This document shows positions 18,304 through 26,667 of a stretch of DNA of 64,000 nucleotides, piece after piece. Numbering within the stretch: the first letter of the stretch is position 1; every line of letters starts with the position of its first letter. This DNA comes from Silvibacterium bohemicum (lineage in GTDB: Bacteria > Acidobacteriota > Terriglobia > Terriglobales > Acidobacteriaceae). A model generated the notes under the pieces. The model ran no database searches. It was given only the letters and a program-made list of their open reading frames with translations, and was not told the DNA's origin. The translations under genes and the position numbers were made by a program. The DNA lies in assembly GCF_001006305.1 (NCBI RefSeq), contig NZ_LBHJ01000003.1:857709-921708 (forward strand), written 5' to 3'.

Positions 18304-18984
18304 GTGCCTAAAGGGTTTTCCGAGGAAAGAATCAAGAAAGCGTTGGATGAAATCAACAAGACACCATTTCGTTCCCTGCATTGGAAACAGCAGCTCACCT
18401 CAGTCGAGTTTTGGGCTTTCGGACTCCTCTTTGGCTCCCTTGCTCTGTGTTTTGCTTCCGCGCTCGCATTTCACTTCGGCATACTCTCGCGTCATATCGC
18501 TTTTCCCACGAGTATCGTGTCCTTAGCCATCGCGGAAGTTGGATTCTGGATCATGGCTGCTCGTAACGCCTGGTCAGGTTTTCGAGAAGCTGATCAGAAT
18601 GTAACGAGACGAAACAGTTCGGCTATATTGGCGGATGTGCGGCTAATATCAGTTTGTCGTACTCTCTCGACCGATGAACTCAGCTTTTTGTCCAAACGGA
18701 TTCAGCTGAATGCCGACCAGTTGCGGAGCCGAATTGGCTTTTTGATAGGTCCTGTCGACAAGGTCGGCACAGTGCCATTGGCGATTGGCACGATATGGGC
18801 TCTTCTCAAGGCACCGGAGGTAACGCAAGCAAAAACACCGGTCACTATTATTGTGCTTTTCGGACTCGTCCTGTTTTATCTCACCGCACTGCTCTTCACC
18901 ATGCGTAGCCATCGGATTGATGAATGCGCACAGGTGCTGGAACTCGCAGAGTCACAAGTCTCTCAAATTGAGATTGACGTCTAG
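18304..18984 (+). CDS. Predicted membrane protein, 226 aa
   Basis: A protein with about four hydrophobic segments in two pairs: roughly 35-60 and 65-85, then 145-165 and 175-200, separated by a soluble helical loop. It starts at GTG with GGGGGA just upstream (18304). I recognise no family or catalytic motif. The two-pair layout with a cytoplasmic or periplasmic middle resembles small accessory membrane proteins seen in defence loci (for example proteins that end as membrane effectors), but no specific assignment is justified. It converges with the AraC-type regulator gene, with eight bases between. Confidence 0.55.
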   Translation: MPKGFSEERIKKALDEINKTPFRSLHWKQQLTSVEFWAFGLLFGSLALCFASALAFHFGILSRHIAFPTSIVSLAIAEVGFWIMAARNAWSGFREADQNVTRRNSSAILADVRLISVCRTLSTDELSFLSKRIQLNADQLRSRIGFLIGPVDKVGTVPLAIGTIWALLKAPEVTQAKTPVTIIVLFGLVLFYLTALLFTMRSHRIDECAQVLELAESQVSQIEIDV

Positions 18985-18992
18985 CGTTCTGC

Positions 18993-20021
18993 CTAAGTTC
19001 CCGAACTGCGGTCGAGCAGACCTGCTTCAACAATCCTCCGACATTCCGGCATGACCGTGGCCTTCAAAACCACGTTTGAGGTATCCACCAGGGTTGGCCC
19101 CAACACTCGCTTGAACGCCTTACTAAACGCGGCGTCGGACTCGTAGCCAACCGAGCGAGCTACGTCTATAAGCTTTTTGTCACGCTGCTCGAGTAACCGC
19201 ATCGCCTTCTGCATCCGCCACTCGGTCACGTATTCCAGCGGTGTTTGTCCGAGTAGCTCTTTGAAACGCGCAGCGAATGCGGAGCGAGACATGCCCGCTG
19301 CTTCGGCCAGGGATTCCACCGTCCAGGGGGTCTTCACACTGTCGTGAATGGCACTCAGGGCAGTGCCCATCTGAGGATCGAAGATCGCACGAAGCCATCC
19401 TTTCTTGCGTTCTGGTCCCGACGCGATATGCGCACGGAGCACTTGAATAAACAGGACCTCGGCCAGTCGAGTGGCGACGACTTCAGATCCGGGTGCCTGT
19501 TCTGCCATCTCTGACGCCAGCGCCTGCACGGTGTTGTGAAGAGCAAGTGTGCGTGCTTCATCGGCCTTCATCAAAATGAAGCTCGGCAATAACTGAGTGA
19601 TCGGTTTCAGGCTGGCGCGATCAAAGCTCAGGGACCCGCAAACGATTGTGGTCGGTACGCCACCACCTCCACAAAGAGCGACATTGCCGTTGGCCATGGC
19701 TCCAATCTCGCGGAAACTCCACTTTGGACGTGTACGCGGGCTGTCGCGCAGAACGATCGAAGTCCCCTTAGCCAGCAAAAAGCAATCGCCGCCGGTGAGG
19801 GGAATCGGCTCCACAATTCCTTCCACACTCAGCCAGCAGTTGCCGCGCGAAAGCATGGCGAAGTGCGCCAAATCTGTCGGGGAAGTCTCTTTGCCGGAAG
19901 ACGTGATCTTTTCTTCGGCCCGATTTTCCTGTTTCACGCCCCACGGTGCTGTGGCTTCGAGCCTGTGCAGACCGAAAGCGGTTACGTGCATCGTTCTGAA
20001 GATGTCTGTTATCGGATCCAA
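18993..20021 (-). CDS. AraC family transcriptional regulator (cupin sensor)
   Basis: A 342-residue regulator. The N-terminal ~190 residues look like a cupin sensor (LSRGNCWLSVEG and LTGGDCFLLAKGTS strands). The C-terminal 100 residues carry the two AraC helix-turn-helix motifs: WTVESLAEAAGMSRSAFAAR and LIDVARSVGYESDAAFSKAF. The start is taken as TTG at 20021, placed six bases after GGGGGACTC; an upstream ATG at 20087 would add 22 residues that do not look like the family. It diverges from an SDR gene, with about 120 bases between starts; such AraC-SDR pairs typically regulate each other's promoter region, so control of the SDR by this protein is likely. Confidence 0.85.
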   Translation of the reverse strand: MDPITDIFRTMHVTAFGLHRLEATAPWGVKQENRAEEKITSSGKETSPTDLAHFAMLSRGNCWLSVEGIVEPIPLTGGDCFLLAKGTSIVLRDSPRTRPKWSFREIGAMANGNVALCGGGGVPTTIVCGSLSFDRASLKPITQLLPSFILMKADEARTLALHNTVQALASEMAEQAPGSEVVATRLAEVLFIQVLRAHIASGPERKKGWLRAIFDPQMGTALSAIHDSVKTPWTVESLAEAAGMSRSAFAARFKELLGQTPLEYVTEWRMQKAMRLLEQRDKKLIDVARSVGYESDAAFSKAFKRVLGPTLVDTSNVVLKATVMPECRRIVEAGLLDRSSGT

Positions 20022-20143
20022 TTGAGTCCCCCAGTTTTGGACGAACAGACAAAAGATTAGGACTTGTGAGCAGTTCTCGTCCACCACGAAAGAACTCTAC
20101 TCTCCTGTACGGAATGTTACACATCTACCGAAAGGAAGTAATT

Positions 20144-20878
20144 ATGGGAAAGCTTGAAGGTAAGGTTGCAGTCATCACGGGTGGATCGAGCGGCCTGGCA
20201 CTGGCCAGCGCCAAGCGGTTCGTTGAAGAGGGTGCCTACGTTTTCATCACGGGTCGGAGGCAGGAGCAGCTCGATGAGGCCGTCAAGCTGATTGGCCGGA
20301 ACGTGACCGGCGTGCGCGGTGACGCGGCCAATCTCGACGACCTCGATCGTCTGTTCGATACGGTCAAGCGAGAAAAGGGCAAGATCGACATCTTGTTCGC
20401 GAGCGCTGGCAAGGGCGAGGCCTTACCACTGGGCGAGATTACCGAGCAGCACTTCGATGTGGCCTTCGGCCTGAATACGCGTGGAACGCTGTTTACGGTT
20501 CAGAAGGCGTTGCCGCTGTTCAACGATGGCGGATCGATCATCATGACCGGATCAGTTGCTTCGGTGAAGGGCTTTCCTGGTTTCGGCGTATATGCGGCGA
20601 GCAAGGCAGCGTTGCGCTCATTTGCACGCACGTGGCTCAACGAACTGAAGGGTAGGAATATCCGGGTCAACGTGCTGGGTCCGGGGCCGATCGCCACGCC
20701 GATGCAGGAAGCAGTTCTCACTAAGGAGGCGAAGGAGATGTTCGAATCGCTGATCCCGCGGGGAACGATGGGGCGACCTGACGAAATCGCGACGGTCGCG
20801 GTGTTTCTTGCTTCCGACGATTCGAGCTTCGTGAATGGGGTGGAGTTGAATGTCGACGGCGGCTTCTCCGCCATCTAA
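20144..20878 (+). CDS. SDR family oxidoreductase
   Basis: A 244-residue classical SDR. The cofactor motif is TGGSSGLA at 12-19, where the usual final Gly is Ala19, followed by Asn111, Ser137, Tyr150 and Lys154 (YAASK). TGRR after beta-2 favours NADP(H). The C-terminus SFVNGVELNVDGGFSAI is typical. An AAAGGAAG site precedes the ATG at 20144. It is divergent from the AraC-type regulator gene. The substrate is unknown; the close relatives that share the GLA variation are annotated only as general oxidoreductases. Confidence 0.88.
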   Translation: MGKLEGKVAVITGGSSGLALASAKRFVEEGAYVFITGRRQEQLDEAVKLIGRNVTGVRGDAANLDDLDRLFDTVKREKGKIDILFASAGKGEALPLGEITEQHFDVAFGLNTRGTLFTVQKALPLFNDGGSIIMTGSVASVKGFPGFGVYAASKAALRSFARTWLNELKGRNIRVNVLGPGPIATPMQEAVLTKEAKEMFESLIPRGTMGRPDEIATVAVFLASDDSSFVNGVELNVDGGFSAI

Positions 20879-20889
20879 ATCGGCGGATC

Positions 20890-20923
20890 TCGGTGAGTGC
20901 ATGATCGCCAAGGCACTCACCGA
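20890..20923. terminator. Stem-loop after the SDR gene
   Basis: TCGGTGAGTGC (20890-20900) pairs perfectly with GCACTCACCGA (20913-20923) around a 12-base loop, starting 11 bases after the SDR stop codon. No T-run follows, so termination strength is uncertain. Confidence 0.45.
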
Positions 20924-21089
20924 TCCGATAGGTAACAAAAAGTCTCTTGTGGAAAGGAATGATGAACCCGCACATACCAAGACCCGTGACCCGCACGAAT
21001 CGATTGTGAGGCACAGTGAAGGCCCGACGATCATCGTGTCTTTCCTGCGGGGAGTGCGATAAGTTGTTGAGATACGGAGACCGGTACGA

Positions 21090-22166
21090 ATGGGCACGAT
21101 CTTTTATTCTTGGCAGGTAGACAGACCGAAAATCAACTGTCGCAACTTCATCGAGAGGGCGCTCCAGTCCGCGATTGACCGACTTAAGGCGGATATTGAG
21201 CTTGAGGAGTCACTCCGGGATGGCCTTGAGCTCGACAGGGACACCAAGAATGTTCCAGGCTCGCCCTCGATCTTCGACACGATTATGCAGAAGATCGCTT
21301 CGGCCAGCATCTTTGTTCCGGACCTCACCTTTGTTGGTCAACGCGATAATGGAAGGCCAACTTCAAATCCTAATGTCCTCATCGAGTATGGCTACGCGCT
21401 TCACAAACCCGGGCCGCTGCGAATCCTCGCGGTGATGAATGACCTGTATGGCGAGCCGACGAACCTGACGATCCCTTTCAACCAGGTGCACAGGCGATTT
21501 CCGATCACGTACACACTGGCCGAAGACGCAAACGATGAGGAGCGGAAGGCGGAGAAGAAGTCGTTGACCGCGAAATTCGAGAATGCATTGCGGGCGATCT
21601 TCGAGAGTGCGGAGTACGTGCAGGAGCAGGCTTCGCACATTCCATCGGCGATGGATGTGGCTGCCTTGCACCAGAGGGATATGGAGTATGAGCAGGCACT
21701 GTCATCGTTGGGTTGGGGCGAAGGGGCACATAAGGTTCGCGAGAATGCCAAGACCTTGTTCGCAGCCATCAAGACCCGGTGCGATGAGGTCGAATCGACG
21801 TTCGGGTTTGGCGTCGGTTGCGGTTGGGAGGCGAGCCAACGCGAGAATTTTAGTTGTGTAATGAGGAATCACTCACTGGGAGTGATTGTCGGGTGGGAGC
21901 AACCGCGATTGGACTCGCTTGAAGACGCAAGACTACGTGTGCGCGAATACAAAGGCAGACTGTATCTTCCCGGCGAGTTCACGGGCGGCCATATACAGCC
22001 GGCGAAGATGGTAGGCGAAGCAGTCTATTCGGCAACTCTCTCCAGGGACTATGCACTCGGGTGGGTGAAGGCTGGCAAGAGGAGGGATGAGCCCTCTTTC
22101 ATTTCAAATGATGACTTAGCTGAGACCTGTGTGACTCAGTTCTTGAATCTGCTCCGCAAAGAATAG
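21090..22166 (+). CDS. TIR-like nucleotide-binding protein
   Basis: A 358-residue protein whose first ~115 residues resemble the TIR-like family often found in bacterial defence loci. It opens with MGTIFYSWQVDRPKINCRNF, continues with LDRDTKNVPGSP, then the ASIFVPDLTFVG strand and NPNVLIEYGYAL, where Glu99 sits where TIR NADases keep their catalytic Glu. The C-terminal ~180 residues form an unassigned domain (GVGCGWEASQ, GEFTGGHIQP). ATG follows CGGAGA. The domain suggests NAD(P)-directed or nucleotide-sensing activity triggered by infection, by analogy with known TIR effectors; this is inference. It converges with the protease-like gene next to it. Confidence 0.7.
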   Translation: MGTIFYSWQVDRPKINCRNFIERALQSAIDRLKADIELEESLRDGLELDRDTKNVPGSPSIFDTIMQKIASASIFVPDLTFVGQRDNGRPTSNPNVLIEYGYALHKPGPLRILAVMNDLYGEPTNLTIPFNQVHRRFPITYTLAEDANDEERKAEKKSLTAKFENALRAIFESAEYVQEQASHIPSAMDVAALHQRDMEYEQALSSLGWGEGAHKVRENAKTLFAAIKTRCDEVESTFGFGVGCGWEASQRENFSCVMRNHSLGVIVGWEQPRLDSLEDARLRVREYKGRLYLPGEFTGGHIQPAKMVGEAVYSATLSRDYALGWVKAGKRRDEPSFISNDDLAETCVTQFLNLLRKE

Positions 22167-22205
22167 ACCCAGTAACTCGAACATCCCTACGACAGGGCAG
22201 CCGAG

Positions 22206-23009
22206 TCAATCAAGATCGGGATCGGGTTCCCCTTCTTCAAGATCCTCAATCCAATCATCGAGCAGTTCTAAGGATTCTTCTTCACTAGTCTGTTCCTCAG
22301 CGACGTTCGGTTCTTCATGCGAGGCATCAACAATCTCGTACTTGCCGGAGTCTAATGCACGTTTGAATACGACGATCCGGTCGCTGAGGGGTTTAAGTGA
22401 TGTGATGTCCTCTTCAATCGTTGTTATAGATTCAAGTTCCGCTCTGGTCTCAAGCGATCCGGCCGAATAAAAACCAGAAAGCTCGAGAAGCTTCAGCAAA
22501 GAGTCTCCGACTTCGGCTTCCTCTGTTCGATTCGAGCGAAAGGCGATCAGCACGGACGCGGGAAAATCATCGTTTTGCCTCTCCCATGCGGCAGCAGCGG
22601 ATGCTGAATCGCACGCCCCAAGGCAAACCCACAAACGTTCTGGCGCTTTTCGCAACGCGCCCGCAAGCCGGTTCCAGGTCAACTCAGGGTAAGTCTTTGT
22701 TGTCGGCTTGAGCCCCTCTGAGTTTCCGTGTGAGCCTATGTACAACAGTTGCGATTTGCCGATGCTCAGCCAGGCCTTGATCGTATCGATCACGTCGTCG
22801 GAGTCGCGCGCGTCGTGGGCGGCAATTTGTGAATCGGCTCTGAAGGCCCTCAATGCCAGGTCTATTTCCTGGACATCCTTTAGGGTGCTCCAACGTATCA
22901 GGAGGACCGAGCGCGACAAATCGTTGGGCCAGGGGCTCGACTCCGTATCGGGTTTCAACTTTTTGCGAGTTCGTCTCTTGGTGACCAATAGCCCTTCCGT
23001 ACTGCTCAT
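22206..23009 (-). CDS. Caspase/CHAT-like cysteine protease
   Basis: A 267-residue protein with the core of a caspase/CHAT-type peptidase. Strands around 34-40 and 87-92 precede LLYIGSHGNSEGL with His94, and LWVCLGACDSA holds Cys133; this His-Cys pair at the ends of neighbouring strands is the family dyad. A strongly acidic C-terminal tail follows (from about 230, many Glu and Asp). An AGGAGAT site precedes the ATG at 23009. It lies beside, and converges with, the TIR-like gene, so a joint defence role (protease activating or limiting an effector) is plausible but not shown. Function is inferred from the dyad only. Confidence 0.65.
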   Translation of the reverse strand: MSSTEGLLVTKRRTRKKLKPDTESSPWPNDLSRSVLLIRWSTLKDVQEIDLALRAFRADSQIAAHDARDSDDVIDTIKAWLSIGKSQLLYIGSHGNSEGLKPTTKTYPELTWNRLAGALRKAPERLWVCLGACDSASAAAAWERQNDDFPASVLIAFRSNRTEEAEVGDSLLKLLELSGFYSAGSLETRAELESITTIEEDITSLKPLSDRIVVFKRALDSGKYEIVDASHEEPNVAEEQTSEEESLELLDDWIEDLEEGEPDPDLD

Positions 23010-23079
23010 ATCTCCTGATTTTAGGTGGTAGTGGTTACTGGAGTGTTTGCATCTTCATCGAATCTCCTCTGCACGCTGC

Positions 23080-23122
23080 AAGGAACCATCATTCGGCTGC
23101 CGTGGCCAAATGATGGTTCCTT
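23080..23122. terminator. 14-bp stem, bidirectional terminator
   Basis: AAGGAACCATCATT (23080-23093) pairs exactly with AATGATGGTTCCTT (23109-23122) around a 15-base loop, with pyrimidine-rich flanks. It follows the end of the truncated dnaN copy on the minus strand and separates it from the protease gene's promoter region. Confidence 0.6.
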
Positions 23123-23149
23123 CTTCAATGCTGCGCGTGAGGCATCCCT

Positions 23150-23791
23150 TCAGACTCGCATCGGCATGACCACGTACTTCTGCTGATACTCCGGATTGAA
23201 AGACTCCGGTGTGATCACAGCGGCAGAAGAGCCATTCTTCAGCGCTACCCGCACCGCACCTTCGGTTCCAATTGTCTTAAGGAACTCGGCGATGTAGTGC
23301 CCGTTGAACCCGATGGTCAGCTCGTCGCCGGTGTAGCTGGTTTGCAATGCCTCCTGCGACTCGCCGCTACCCGGCGCGGAGGCGCTGACGGTCAGAGCGT
23401 TCTTGTCGATATGCAGGCGGATGCCGCTCGACTTCTCATCGCTGAACTGCAGCACTCGTTGCAATGAGCCCATGAAGTCAGCGGCTCCAAGCACGATCGA
23501 GTCCATCGCCTCGCGCGGGATAATCGCGTCGTAGTTCGGGAACTGGCCGATGAGCTTCCTCACACTCAGTGTGCGGTGACCGATCTGGAAGAAGATCGTG
23601 TTCTCGGACTCACTGAACTCGACGGTTTCATCTTTGCTCGATCCAAACAGCGAGAGTAGATCGCCCATACACTCCCGAGGCAGCAAGACCTTCTGGTATC
23701 CGTCGATGGCCAGGCCGTCTTCCTGTACTTCGACGAGTGACAGCCTGTGGCCATCGGTAGCGACCATGCCCATTCGAGGCAGGATGAGCAT
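23150..23791 (-). pseudogene. dnaN: 5'-truncated DNA polymerase III beta clamp (dnaN)
   Basis: This frame encodes the last ~213 residues of a sliding clamp. Homology starts at LMLILPRMGMVATDGHRLS, which in a full clamp of about 370 residues lies near residue 140-160, and runs to the normal C-terminus YVVMPMRV. Domain 1 and part of domain 2 are missing. There is no ribosome-binding site before the internal ATG at 23791, and the frame upstream is antisense to another gene. A full clamp cannot form from this piece, so it is probably a relic, though a short product cannot be excluded. The break sits exactly at the start of the + strand basic protein gene. Confidence 0.75.
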
Positions 23792-24104
23792 AAGCGGTGC
23801 TGTAGCTGAGTTGAACAACGAGATTGAGCGTCTTAATAGCGAGATTGAGCGCGTTACAAAATTGCGTGACCAGCTGTTGGAAGGTTCGCCGGAGACGAAC
23901 TCTGCGCGTGCTGAAACCGCTGCTTCAACTCGGAAGCCCAGAGTTGGAAAGAAGGCTGTGACCGCTGCCAAATCTGTATCAGCGAAGAAATCAGTTCCAG
24001 CCAAGAAGTCAGTTCCGGCCAAGAAGAGAACGCTCTCCGCTGCTGGCCGGAAGGCCATCTCGGATGCCGCAAAGGCACGTTGGGCTGCTAAGAAGAAGGC
24101 CTAA
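23784..24104 (+). CDS. Lys/Ala-rich basic protein with coiled-coil start
   Basis: A 106-residue protein starting with a short coiled coil (VAELNNEIERLNSEIERV), followed by a Lys/Ala/Pro-rich tail with AKKSVPAKKSVPAKK tandem units, and a C-terminal helix (SAAGRKAISDAAKARWAAKK) typical of small Acidobacterial basic proteins. The composition resembles histone-H1-like DNA-binding tails. An 18-base direct repeat in the DNA (about 23980-24020) encodes the Lys repeats. Ribosome binding could use GAGG four bases upstream, which lies within the broken end of dnaN. Likely DNA-binding or compaction; specific role unknown. Confidence 0.65.
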   Translation: MSISGAVAELNNEIERLNSEIERVTKLRDQLLEGSPETNSARAETAASTRKPRVGKKAVTAAKSVSAKKSVPAKKSVPAKKRTLSAAGRKAISDAAKARWAAKKKA

Positions 24105-24109
24105 AGCCC

Positions 24110-24141
24110 GGCGAGGTGAGGGCCTTGCCTCTCACCTCGCC
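24110..24141. terminator. Perfect 11-bp stem between convergent genes
   Basis: GGCGAGGTGAG (24110-24120) pairs with CTCACCTCGCC (24131-24141), loop of 10 bases. It lies between the convergent ends of the basic protein gene and the PRTRC E gene and can serve both strands. Confidence 0.6.
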
Positions 24142-24181
24142 AGATCCATCCATCCCACAATCCATCGGCGAGAGAGCTTGC

Positions 24182-24739
24182 CTACGCGGCTTGATCGAGT
24201 TGCTCGCCTTCATGGTTGTCTTCGTTGATCTCGGAGAGGATATCGTCCTCTTCGGCGACGCTCGTCTGCGGCACATTCGTTTCGGCTGCCGGCTCTGGTG
24301 CCTGCGACTCGGCAACGGACATATCAAACAAGCTTGCAGTCTTTGGCCGAGGCGGCTGTACGGGCTCCGGAGGTTTGGACGTCTGCTGTGAGGGCTTCGT
24401 GACGGTAACGCTGTTCGTCGCCTTGTTCACCGGCGTCTTGGTCTTGGCGCGGGCCTCTGCCTGTGCTGTCTTTGCGGCCGCATCCATGTCGGCCTTGGCC
24501 TGGGCAAGCGTGTTCTTCAGTTGAAGGTGGGCACCGACGAACTCGACCAGCGTCCGTCCCAGGTCCGCGTCGAGTTCCTCGACCGTTCCTGTGACTGTGA
24601 GAGGTGTCGTGAGGGCGTTGTTCTCATCGTCCTTCAATTTCCTGGGGAGGACATTCACACGGATCTGATCATCCTTGGTGGGGGTTATGGTCATCAGTAT
24701 GGCGCGATGACGCAGGACAGGTGCAAGCTCCTGGAACAT
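24182..24739 (-). CDS. PRTRC system protein E
   Basis: A 185-residue protein matching PRTRC system protein E in its first 100 residues: MFQELAPVLRHRAILMTITP, then RVNVLPRKLKDDENNALTTP and the block with EELDADLGRTLVEFVGAHLQL. The remaining part is an Ala/Pro/Thr-rich, acidic tail of low complexity, typical for the family. An AAGGAGCC site precedes the ATG. It is the last gene of the PRTRC operon in this window (minus strand). The biochemical role of protein E is not established; in the cassette it accompanies E1-, E2- and ubiquitin-like proteins. Confidence 0.85.
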   Translation of the reverse strand: MFQELAPVLRHRAILMTITPTKDDQIRVNVLPRKLKDDENNALTTPLTVTGTVEELDADLGRTLVEFVGAHLQLKNTLAQAKADMDAAAKTAQAEARAKTKTPVNKATNSVTVTKPSQQTSKPPEPVQPPRPKTASLFDMSVAESQAPEPAAETNVPQTSVAEEDDILSEINEDNHEGEQLDQAA

Positions 24740-24780
24740 GGAGGCTCCTTTGTTAGATCGGTTGTTTGGGAAGGGTGCTG

Positions 24781-25089
24781 TTACCGCGGACGCGGTGTCT
24801 CAATCTCGGGATCGTCCCACCGGAGGGTGTAGCGCTCCCCGAGAGCGAGAGACTTCAGATACGCCTCGGGATCATGATCTCGTTGCCAGAGCAGGCGATA
24901 CATAGCATTGACCGCCGCCTTCATGATCCGTTTCATCTCTTCATCCGAGACATGGGAGAACTCGGGCTTTCCAGCGCAGACCGCGCAGGCATTTCCTGCG
25001 TGAAGGTCTTCGATGGGACCATTGCGGAAGGCGAGTGCAGTGATTGCCTTGGCTTCGATAGCAAGAGAAGGATCGATCCCATGTTTCAT
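24781..25089 (-). CDS. Hypothetical protein in PRTRC operon, 102 aa
   Basis: A 102-residue protein starting at ATG 25089, which follows GGAGG by eight bases. It contains one CAVC pair (NACAVCAGK) that could hold half a metal site, and a helical middle (DEEMKRIMKAAVNAMYRLLW). It lies 41 bases upstream of the protein E gene in the same orientation. Not recognised as any known PRTRC component. Confidence 0.55.
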   Translation of the reverse strand: MKHGIDPSLAIEAKAITALAFRNGPIEDLHAGNACAVCAGKPEFSHVSDEEMKRIMKAAVNAMYRLLWQRDHDPEAYLKSLALGERYTLRWDDPEIETPRPR

Positions 25090-25151
25090 GGCGGTGCCTC
25101 CGCTAAGGTCACAATAGCGCAGAAGGGGCATAGTCCGCTGCACTCTCATGC

Positions 25152-25808
25152 TCAGTACTTTTCGTAGGTGGGGTTGTAGTTCTTGCTGGCAAATTCACGC
25201 AGCACCGAGCGCGCCATTGCAAGTGCCTTCAAAGCCAGAGGGCTGGCAATATCTTTCAACGAAACATCGTCTACGGCGAGTTGATGAGCGATGCGAAGCA
25301 ATACCGCCATCGCTTCTCGGACAAGATCAAGCGTGCCTTCTTCCGTCCAGAAGTCGCCAAACTCGCGCTTGCGGATCTCACCATGCCATGTTGGATTACG
25401 CATGTAGCCGAGTTTCTCGCCAAGTCTTACCGGAAGACCATGCACGATGTTATTCCGGATAGTGAACCCTGAGCGCGCCGCTGCGCACCATCCTTCAAGC
25501 AAAAGCCGTTCGTCCCCGAGGGCTAAGGTTGCTGCGAATCTTTCCAGCATTGCAATCAAATCAGAGATCATTTTTGAGTCAGTGTCCGGCTTGATTCCTT
25601 TCGGATCAATCTTCCGAAGCCTCCACAAAGCCCGCTCAAGATAGTGTTCGATGGCGCCGGAAAATGTCACGATCGCTGCTATCTTCTGACCGACCGGTAG
25701 ACTCAGGCCCAATCGATCCTGGGCTAAATCAGCGTTGCCAAACTCTGCCATTGCTCCTGTCATATCGAATAAGATTACGCCTGCTGTCAGCTTTCTCCTG
25801 ACGATCAT
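25152..25808 (-). CDS. Hypothetical helical protein with RX4H motif
   Basis: A 218-residue protein predicted to be all-helical. It has FTIRNNIVHGLP with Arg118 and His123, an RX4H motif at the end of a helix as in HEPN-type proteins, so it may be a fourth member of that superfamily in this element. It sits between the ThiF and E genes of the PRTRC operon, where other PRTRC elements keep other genes (such as protein A or ParB). The start is uncertain: 25808 has no good ribosome-binding site, and an ATG with AGGAG lies about 20 codons downstream. Confidence 0.5.
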   Translation of the reverse strand: MIVRRKLTAGVILFDMTGAMAEFGNADLAQDRLGLSLPVGQKIAAIVTFSGAIEHYLERALWRLRKIDPKGIKPDTDSKMISDLIAMLERFAATLALGDERLLLEGWCAAARSGFTIRNNIVHGLPVRLGEKLGYMRNPTWHGEIRKREFGDFWTEEGTLDLVREAMAVLLRIAHQLAVDDVSLKDIASPLALKALAMARSVLREFASKNYNPTYEKY

Positions 25809-25855
25809 CTTGGCGCGCTGCCCCCCCCTCGAAACTATTGCTCAGAAGCTGTCTA

Positions 25856-26665
25856 CTAGAGTGACGCTCGGGAGCGTTGCAACGATCTCCTGCGCGTCTT
25901 TCTCCACAACTCCGGATCTATTGGGAGGGCTGACATATGCCCGGTTACGGCGTTGAAAAAGGCTCCGTGGTGTTTCAGCTTTCCATGGCGGAACAGCCTA
26001 GCGAGCATGGCAAGAGCGCTCATCGCAAGCGTTTGGTTGATGAACGGTTCCTGCCGGTCCAGGGCTTCGATCGCCGAGCAGCTTGGCAGCGGATCTTCTG
26101 CCTGCTTCACATCGGAGACCTCAGGATAGAGTTCGGTGACGGTGCGCAAGCGCTCGGCCTTCCGATGGTTGCGATCGTTGAGGGGCTGTCCGAGGATGTA
26201 TTGTCCGCTCGCGGCGTTGTTGCCGAGATCGAGCCAGTAGCCGGTCCGGTTGAGCGAGCCTCGGAGTGCCTCCTCGATAGTTGCTCGTGCAGCACGGGTG
26301 TCGACGCAACCGATGACGATGTCCGGATGGAGATCGTTGATCCGTGCACGTTTGTCGAGGTGGAACGGAAGAGCCTTCCATTCCGTTCCCCAGAACAGGT
26401 TGATGCGATTGATGAGGACGGTGGCTTTGTTGAGGCCGATGTCGGAGATGGAGAACGGTTGGCGGATGCAGTTGGTCTCGGAGACCACGTCTGCATCCAT
26501 CATCGCGACCTCAAGGCCCTGGCTTCGTCCCCACGCACGCATCGCCTGATCGAGATAGGGCAACCCCATTGCGATGGCGCTGCCTGTGCCCCCGGCACCA
26601 ACGACCAGTACTCGGACTCGCCGGTTTTCGAGCAAGCCGGCGGGGATGATGTGCTCGATGCGCAT
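25856..26665 (-). CDS. PRTRC system ThiF family protein (E1-like)
   Basis: A 269-residue E1-like adenylating enzyme. The nucleotide-binding loop VVGAGGTGSA is at 21-30, followed by the Asp of MMDADVV (56-58), the Arg-finger region ETNCIRQPF (63-71), Lys80 and GCVDTRAARA. A conserved C-terminal segment PSCSAIEALDRQEPFINQTL carries Cys196, the likely catalytic thioester cysteine. ThiF in PRTRC operons is expected to activate the C-terminal glycine of protein C. It starts two bases after the stop of protein B, so translation is coupled, and it is followed by the RX4H gene. Confidence 0.88.
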   Translation of the reverse strand: MRIEHIIPAGLLENRRVRVLVVGAGGTGSAIAMGLPYLDQAMRAWGRSQGLEVAMMDADVVSETNCIRQPFSISDIGLNKATVLINRINLFWGTEWKALPFHLDKRARINDLHPDIVIGCVDTRAARATIEEALRGSLNRTGYWLDLGNNAASGQYILGQPLNDRNHRKAERLRTVTELYPEVSDVKQAEDPLPSCSAIEALDRQEPFINQTLAMSALAMLARLFRHGKLKHHGAFFNAVTGHMSALPIDPELWRKTRRRSLQRSRASL

Positions 26666-26667
26666 GC

